A DNA stretch of 8,695 nt, from contig JAPYWX010000057.1 in assembly GCA_028276145.1 (NCBI GenBank), positions 1-8,695 of the forward strand. Direction: 5' to 3'. Position numbers and translations under genes: made by a program. Shown piece after piece: positions 5,722 through 8,695 of the stretch. Origin of the DNA: Spirochaetota bacterium (GTDB taxonomy: Bacteria > Spirochaetota > Brevinematia > DTOW01). Position 1 is the first letter of the stretch; the number at the start of each line of letters is the position of its first letter. The notes under the pieces were generated by a model, which was not told the origin of the DNA, did no database searches, and worked only from the letters and a program-made list of their open reading frames with translations.

Positions 5722-5880
5722 ATGCCTAAGAGAACTTATCAACCGAGCAATGTCAAAAGGTATAGAACTCATGGTTTTATGGCTAGAATATCTACAAAAG
5801 GAGGTTTGAAGGTTCTTAAGAGGAGAAGACAGAAAGGTAGATGGAAGTTGACAGTTTCTGACGAGAAGTTTAAAAAGTAA
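5722..5880 (+). CDS. rpmH: 50S ribosomal protein L34
   Basis: A 52-residue basic protein, MPKRTYQPSNVKRYRTHGF..., with the complete L34 pattern: KRTYQPSNVKR (3-13), RTHGF (15-19), ARISTKGGLKVLKRRRQKGR (21-40) and the LTVS end. It has an eight-residue C-terminal addition (DEKFKK-type tail) and unusual Tyr14, Met20 and Trp41 where Lys/Arg-rich residues are common. A strong AAGGAGGG (5711-5718) lies three bases before the ATG. The gene is 15 bp after yebC and ends 55 bp before rpsB, so it is probably co-transcribed with yebC. L34 is usually encoded beside rnpA near dnaA; neither rnpA nor yidC is adjacent here. Confidence 0.95.
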   Translation: MPKRTYQPSNVKRYRTHGFMARISTKGGLKVLKRRRQKGRWKLTVSDEKFKK

Positions 5881-5888
5881 TGTTCAAT

Positions 5889-5918
5889 TTGAGAGGTTTT
5901 TTGCTGGTTTTTTATAAT
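5889..5918 (+). promoter_or_regulatory. Strong sigma-70-type promoter for rpsB
   Basis: TTGAGA (5889-5894, 5/6), 18-bp spacer, TATAAT (5913-5918, 6/6). Transcription would start near 5925, so the leader is only about 11 nt and the GTGGAGG ribosome binding site (5923-5929) lies at its very 5' end. There is little room for an S2-type autoregulatory leader. Confidence 0.7.
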
Positions 5919-5935
5919 CGTAGTGGAGGTTTTTT

Positions 5936-6769
5936 ATGTCTGAAGCAATGGAGAGTCAAGTAGAATTTTCTGGTTTCTCTTCGGAGAAAATAAATATAAA
6001 CGTTTTACTCGAAGCAGGTGCTCATTTTGGGCATCCGAGGAGCAAATGGAACCCGAAAATGAAAGAATACATTTTTGCAGGTAGAGGAAATGTCTATATA
6101 ATAAATCTCCAGAAAACTCTTGAATTACTCAAAGAAGCTTACAATTTTGCTAAAGAAGTTGCACAGAGAGGTGGAAGGTTCCTTTTTGTTGGGACTAAGA
6201 AGCAAGCTCAAGATTTGATAAAGCAAGAGGCAATTGCGTGTAACCAGTTTTATGTCAACAAGAAATGGATACCAGGAACACTAACTAACTTCCCTTCAAT
6301 AAGAAGGTCAGTCCAGAAGCTTGTTAAAATAGAGAAGATGGAAGCTGATGGTTCCATAAACCAGCTTCCTAAAGGTGAGATAAACAAGTTGATGAAGCTC
6401 AAGAAGAAGCTTCTTGATAAATTAGAAGGAATAAGAGACATGAAGACTCTTCCAGATGCTCTTTATGTTGTTGACATAACTAAGGAAGAGATAGCTGTAA
6501 TGGAAGCTAGGAAGTTAGGTATACCTATTGTAGCTATAGTTGATACTAATGCTGACCCTACATTAGTTGATTATCCTATACCTGCTAATGATGACGCTGT
6601 TAGATCCATTCAGGTCATAACTGAGGTTATTAAGAGTGCTATCCTTGAGGGAGAGAGCTTAGCAATAAAGAAAGAATATACTTCTGCTGAAGAAAAAGAG
6701 GAAATCGAGGAACCCGAAAAGATAGAGATTTCCGAGGATATAGAAAGCTTGGAAGATAAAGAAGGCTAA
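5936..6769 (+). CDS. rpsB: 30S ribosomal protein S2
   Basis: Small-subunit ribosomal protein, 277 residues. Conserved blocks: LLEAGAHFGHPRSKWNPKMKEYIFAGRGNVYIINLQKT (24-61), FLFVGTKKQAQDLI (82-95), YVNKKWIPGTLTNF (106-119), a helical hairpin (about 122-170) with LEGIRDMKTLPDALYVVD (163-180), and GIPIVAIVDTNADPTLVDYPIPANDDAVRSI (195-225). It is longer than E. coli S2 (241): about 18 extra N-terminal residues and a very acidic tail (about 248-277, EEKEEIEEPEKIEISEDIESLEDKEG). GTGGAGG lies six bases before the ATG. It has its own promoter and is followed by a terminator. The usual partner tsf (elongation factor Ts) is not downstream. Confidence 0.97.
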   Translation: MSEAMESQVEFSGFSSEKININVLLEAGAHFGHPRSKWNPKMKEYIFAGRGNVYIINLQKTLELLKEAYNFAKEVAQRGGRFLFVGTKKQAQDLIKQEAIACNQFYVNKKWIPGTLTNFPSIRRSVQKLVKIEKMEADGSINQLPKGEINKLMKLKKKLLDKLEGIRDMKTLPDALYVVDITKEEIAVMEARKLGIPIVAIVDTNADPTLVDYPIPANDDAVRSIQVITEVIKSAILEGESLAIKKEYTSAEEKEEIEEPEKIEISEDIESLEDKEG

Positions 6770-6782
6770 TATAATTCTCTAA

Positions 6783-6815
6783 GAGGCTAGAGGCTTAGCC
6801 TCCCTTTAATTTTTT
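6783..6815 (+). terminator. Intrinsic terminator after rpsB
   Basis: GAGGCTA (6783-6789) pairs with TAGCCTC (6796-6802) around loop GAGGCT, followed by CCTTTAAT and T5. An alternative fold is the 13-bp palindrome GAGGC-TTA-GCCTC (6790-6802), which has the same 5-TTA-5 design as the palindrome arrays. The downstream text resembles the hairpin repeat near 7831 and 8647. Confidence 0.8.
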
Positions 6816-6877
6816 AGATTTCAAATGAAGACTTTCATAGTGATAAGTTAAAACTTGTTTTCAGGTTATAGAAAGTA

Positions 6878-6954
6878 GTGTTTTAAACACGTGGTGTTTT
6901 AAACGCGTTGTGTTTTAAACACTTTGTGTTTTAAACACGTTGTGTTTTAAACAC
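6878..6954. repeat. Palindrome array B: five 13-bp units, exact 16-bp period
   Basis: GTGTTTTAAACAC occurs at 6878-6890, 6910-6922, 6926-6938 and 6942-6954, with the variant GTGTTTTAAACGC at 6894-6906. Starts are exactly 16 bp apart; spacers are gtg, gtt, ttt, gtt. The variant changes A to G in the right arm, which keeps a U-G pair in RNA but breaks DNA symmetry. The array lies between the rpsB terminator and the possible ruvA promoter. The rest of the 303-bp gap shows no gene. Confidence 0.95.
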
Positions 6955-7014
6955 CTTGATTGTGTAACTGGTTTTGTCTTGGTGGTAATTCTCGGGGAGA
7001 GGTAAAGAGAGTTT

Positions 7015-7044
7015 TTGAGAAAGTAAATATTTTAAATGGAATAT
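7015..7044 (+). promoter_or_regulatory. Possible promoter for ruvA
   Basis: TTGAGA (7015-7020), identical to the rpsB -35, is followed after 18 bp by a weak GAATAT (7039-7044). Expected start near 7051, about 22 nt before the ruvA ATG. Confidence 0.35.
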
Positions 7045-7072
7045 TTCTCTGTGAACTTAGTAGAATTTATCA

Positions 7073-7660
7073 ATGATTTCCTATATAGTTGGGGAAGTTA
7101 AGGAGTTAGAGGATAACAGAGTTATAGTTGAGGTTAGTGGTGTTGGCTATGAGGTTTTCATGTCTTATCTGGATATTGCTAAGTTATCCCTTGGTGTTAC
7201 TCAGAAGATATACATCTACAGGCATGTTTATGAAAACGAAGAGGAATGGTACGGTTTTTTGTCCAAAGATTCAAAAGAAATTTTTGTTTTGCTAACGAAG
7301 GTTAATAATGTTGGTCCTAAGTTGGCTCTTAGGATACTGTCAAGCCTTTCCCCTACTGATGTCGTTAGAGCAATTTCAACGAAGAATGTGAAGCTTCTCT
7401 CTTCAATAAAGGGAGTGGGTGAAAAGGTGGCTGAAAGAATAGTCTCTGAACTTAAAAACGACATACTGAAGTTGGGTATTCCATTTTCTGAGAAAAAGTC
7501 AAGCCTAGAAGAAATTATAATGGCTCTCAAGTCATTAGGATATAACCACTCTGAAATAACGAAAATGATATCAGTAGCTAGAGAAAAATACGAAAATTTT
7601 GACTACATGGATGTCTCTGAAGCAATACAAATCTGCCTTTCAGTTTATAGAAAGTCGTAA
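7073..7660 (+). CDS. ruvA: Holliday junction branch migration complex, DNA-binding subunit RuvA
   Basis: Tetrameric DNA-binding protein that holds four-way junctions and loads the RuvB motor during recombinational repair. The 195 residues (E. coli 203) show the three family domains. The OB-fold (1-63) has MISYIVGEV, SGVGYEV (22-28) and WYGF (59-62). The tandem helix-hairpin-helix domain (about 70-130) has VNNVGPKLALRILSSLS (77-93) and IKGVGEKVAERIVSELKN (112-129). The C-terminal RuvB-binding helical domain (about 143-192) has EEIIMALKSLGYNHSEI. By alignment to the E. coli acidic pin (Glu55-Asp56), Glu54 is kept but the second position is Asn55, with three Glu immediately after. There is no clear ribosome binding site before the ATG. 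It is not adjacent to ruvC or ruvB, and is separated from yebC by rpmH and rpsB. Confidence 0.95.
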   Translation: MISYIVGEVKELEDNRVIVEVSGVGYEVFMSYLDIAKLSLGVTQKIYIYRHVYENEEEWYGFLSKDSKEIFVLLTKVNNVGPKLALRILSSLSPTDVVRAISTKNVKLLSSIKGVGEKVAERIVSELKNDILKLGIPFSEKKSSLEEIIMALKSLGYNHSEITKMISVAREKYENFDYMDVSEAIQICLSVYRKS

Positions 7661-7679
7661 CTACATGTGTAGTTTTTAT
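7659..7679 (+). terminator. Probable terminator of ruvA overlapping its stop codon
   Basis: AACTACA (7659-7665) pairs with TGTAGTT (7668-7674), and the T run continues to 7677 (TTTTTATA). The stem is AT-rich and the loop tight, so strength is uncertain. Confidence 0.5.
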
Positions 7680-7726
7680 ACAATGTATAAAAATTATACA
7701 CCTACCTAAAGTGTAATTTTTATACA
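7667..7726. repeat. Three-part AT-rich inverted repeat after ruvA
   Basis: GTGTAGTTTTTATACA (7667-7682) and GTGTAATTTTTATACA (7711-7726) are direct repeats with 15/16 identity. Between them TGTATAAAAATTATACAC (7684-7701) is their reverse complement with two extra bases. The middle copy can pair with either outer copy: with the downstream one it gives 13 bp, a TA bulge and 3 bp, closing loop CTACCTAAA. This makes two mutually exclusive hairpins. Confidence 0.8.
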
Positions 7727-7776
7727 TTTCTTCAGGAAATCTTATCTATTAAGGGAATGAGGATATTTTTTAAGAA

Positions 7777-7790
7777 GTGCTATTTAGCAC
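7777..7790. repeat. Solitary variant palindrome GTGCT-ATTT-AGCAC
   Basis: A perfect 14-bp palindrome with the same arms as array A but a four-base centre. A half-unit (TAGTAGCAC, 7798-7806) follows at roughly the array period. It may be a decayed array. Confidence 0.5.
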
Positions 7791-7827
7791 ATACTTTTAG
7801 TAGCACTACACATCTTTTTTAAAATTC

Positions 7828-7858
7828 TAAGGGAGGCTATCGCCTCCCTTAACCCTAA
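7828..7858 (-). terminator. Hairpin repeat copy 1, probable terminator of the lipoprotein gene
   Basis: TAAGGGAGGC (7828-7837) pairs with GCCTCCCTTA (7842-7851) around TATC, a 10-bp GC-rich stem. On the minus strand it is followed by GAATTTTAAAAAAG, only moderately U-rich. It lies 73 bp past the lipoprotein stop. The 28-bp element reading GGAGGCTATCGCCTCC then CTTAACCCTAA recurs at 8649. Confidence 0.6.
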
Positions 7859-7864
7859 AGAGAA

Positions 7865-7924
7865 GTGCTTTAAGCACAAGTGCCTTAGGCACACAGTACC
7901 TTAGGTACACAGTGCCTTAGGCAC
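7865..7924. repeat. Palindrome array C: four 13-bp units with covarying arms
   Basis: GTGCTTTAAGCAC (7865-7877), GTGCCTTAGGCAC (7880-7892), GTACCTTAGGTAC (7896-7908) and GTGCCTTAGGCAC (7912-7924), all perfect palindromes around TTA. Starts are 15, 16 and 16 bp apart. The last unit ends on the final base of the lipoprotein TAG stop codon (minus strand), so the array forms the start of that gene's 3' untranslated region. Confidence 0.95.
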
Positions 7925-8514
7925 TATTTGGGGTTTAATATTGTGTTAGTGTTTGTTTTAGTATTTATTTTGTAGAATGTCTTTTTGTAGAAACTTTCGG
8001 CGTAGTTTATTAGTTCTTCTCCCTTTTTGTAGTCTTGTTGGAAGTTTTGAAGGGATTTAAGTTTGGTTTTTGCTTCGTCTAAGTATGTGTATGCCATTGG
8101 TTCGTTCATTAGTAACGAGTACGATACCGATAATCCAACTAGAAGTTCTATGTAATTTATCGTGTATATTCTTTCTTTCTTTTCTGGCGGTAAGGAATTA
8201 TAAATACTTAGTGCATTGCTGCCATAGTATAGTGATATCTCAGGAACACCTTTATAGGAGTAAATAAGTGAAAGTCTGGATAGACTTAAAAAATCGTCTT
8301 TTATGCCTTTTATTGCTTTTTCGTAGTACTTTGTAGATGCTACTTTTGACTTCGTTTCAAAAACATTATTACCTACTACCTTGTTCCTTAAATGAGAAGG
8401 GAAATTCTTATCCTCATCGTTGAACTCTGTATCGTTAATAAATGTTTTAGAATACAAAGTACTAAAGCAGGATGCTATGAAAATGAGAATTACAGTTAAG
8501 AGAATCTTTTTCAT
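7924..8514 (-). CDS. Putative lipoprotein with helical, TPR-like body
   Basis: A 196-residue protein with a lipoprotein signal peptide: MKKILLTVILIFIASC, lipobox IASC with the lipidated Cys16. After a polar linker (17-58) the rest is mostly helical (about 60-180): TKYYEKAIKGIKDDFLSLSRLSLIYSYKG, PEISLYYGSNALSIYNSL, NYIELLVGLSVSYSLLMNEPMAYTYLDEAKTKL. Paired helices with alternating small and aromatic residues resemble tetratricopeptide repeats, probably two or three imperfect ones; this is inference, and I recognise no named family. The C-terminal tail is polar (TKTNTNTILNPK). The ATG lacks a Shine-Dalgarno sequence and lies 9 bp past a GATAAT box, suggesting a leaderless transcript. Palindrome array D lies upstream of its promoter and array C begins at its stop codon. 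Confidence 0.75.
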   Translation of the reverse strand: MKKILLTVILIFIASCFSTLYSKTFINDTEFNDEDKNFPSHLRNKVVGNNVFETKSKVASTKYYEKAIKGIKDDFLSLSRLSLIYSYKGVPEISLYYGSNALSIYNSLPPEKKERIYTINYIELLVGLSVSYSLLMNEPMAYTYLDEAKTKLKSLQNFQQDYKKGEELINYAESFYKKTFYKINTKTNTNTILNPK

Positions 8515-8523
8515 GATGTAAAT

Positions 8524-8553
8524 ATTATCGTTTTGTTTACAGAGTTTTGTGAG
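8524..8553 (-). promoter_or_regulatory. Possible promoter of the lipoprotein gene
   Basis: On the minus strand CTCACA (8553-8548, 4/6), 18-bp spacer, GATAAT (8529-8524, 5/6). The ATG begins 9 bp after the -10 box. Confidence 0.5.
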
Positions 8554-8563
8554 AATTCATAAA

Positions 8564-8591
8564 GTGCTTTAAGCACTAGTGCTTAAAGCAC
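8564..8591. repeat. Palindrome array D: two 13-bp units
   Basis: GTGCTTTAAGCAC (8564-8576) and GTGCTTAAAGCAC (8579-8591), both perfect, 15 bp apart with spacer ta. The array is 10 bp upstream of the proposed -35 of the lipoprotein gene. Confidence 0.9.
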
Positions 8592-8647
8592 CTTTAAAAA
8601 GGTAATTGTTATTAGTATTCTCCTTCCCCACCCTAAAATTCCAAGGT

Positions 8648-8675
8648 AGGAGGCTATCGCCTCCTTTAACCCTAA
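8648..8675 (-). repeat. Hairpin repeat copy 2
   Basis: AGGAGGC (8648-8654) pairs with GCCTCCT (8659-8665) around TATC, followed by TTAACCCTAA. It matches copy 1 at 16 of 16 stem-loop bases (GGAGGCTATCGCCTCC) and across the TTAACCCTAA flank. On the minus strand it is followed by CTTGGAATTTTAGGG. It may end transcription of a minus-strand gene to the right of the window. Confidence 0.65.
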
Positions 8676-8695
8676 TAAATAGGTGTGATGATAGA

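Noticed and set aside
6845..6856. Palindrome AAGTTAAAACTT upstream of array B
   Set aside because: It is AT-only apart from two bases, 12 bp long, and off the exact 16-bp register; it may be a decayed unit but chance is likely.
6878..6954. Tandem repeats considered as a CRISPR array
   Set aside because: Units are 13 bp with 2-3-bp spacers, palindromic, and no cas genes are present; a CRISPR has longer repeats and spacers of about 30 bp or more.

Overview
The window is AT-rich, densely packed bacterial DNA. The housekeeping genes are clearly bacterial (purN, rsmD, yebC, rpmH, rpsB, ruvA). A coiled-coil protein resembling V/A-type ATPase peripheral-stalk subunits and a short-lipobox lipoprotein would fit a low-GC, possibly thermophilic lineage such as a spirochaete relative. 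This is an impression from gene content and style, not a demonstrated placement.

Layout. At 1-1906 (+) lie the 3' part of a short-chain dehydrogenase lacking the usual YxxxK pair, purN translationally coupled to it (ATGA overlap), and a membrane-anchored SPOR-domain protein. At 1910-2209 (-) is a small DUF2103-like protein. The 352-bp gap at 2210-2561 carries two divergent promoters and palindrome array A. At 2562-3440 (+) is an exported protein of unknown function. It converges with a four-helix membrane protein at 3437-3823 (-), and their stop codons overlap. At 3918-4875 (+) tRNA-Val(CAC) is followed after one nucleotide by the ATG of the coiled-coil gene, then by rsmD. At 4948-6769 (+) is yebC-rpmH-rpsB, with sigma-70-type promoters before yebC and before rpsB and a terminator after rpsB. 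The 303-bp gap at 6770-7072 holds palindrome array B. ruvA follows at 7073-7660 (+). At 7924-8514 (-) is a lipoprotein gene bracketed by palindrome arrays C and D and by two copies of a GC-rich hairpin repeat.

The most unusual content is between the genes. Four arrays are built of 13-bp perfect palindromes of the form GTRYY-TTA-RRYAC (the centre varies slightly), repeated every 15-16 bp. The two arms change together between and within arrays (GTGCT/AGCAC, GTGTT/AACAC, GTGCC/GGCAC, GTACC/GGTAC), so symmetry is kept while sequence drifts. Each array has its own flavour. All lie between genes, and three of four lie upstream of a predicted promoter. A separate 28-bp hairpin repeat and a three-part AT-rich inverted repeat after ruvA complete the picture.

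The coding part is mainly translation and ribosome biogenesis (S2, L34, RsmD, YebC, tRNA-Val), with purine synthesis, recombination and cell-envelope genes. Gene order is unusual: rpmH and rpsB sit between yebC and ruvA, rpmH lacks an adjacent rnpA, and rpsB is not followed by tsf.
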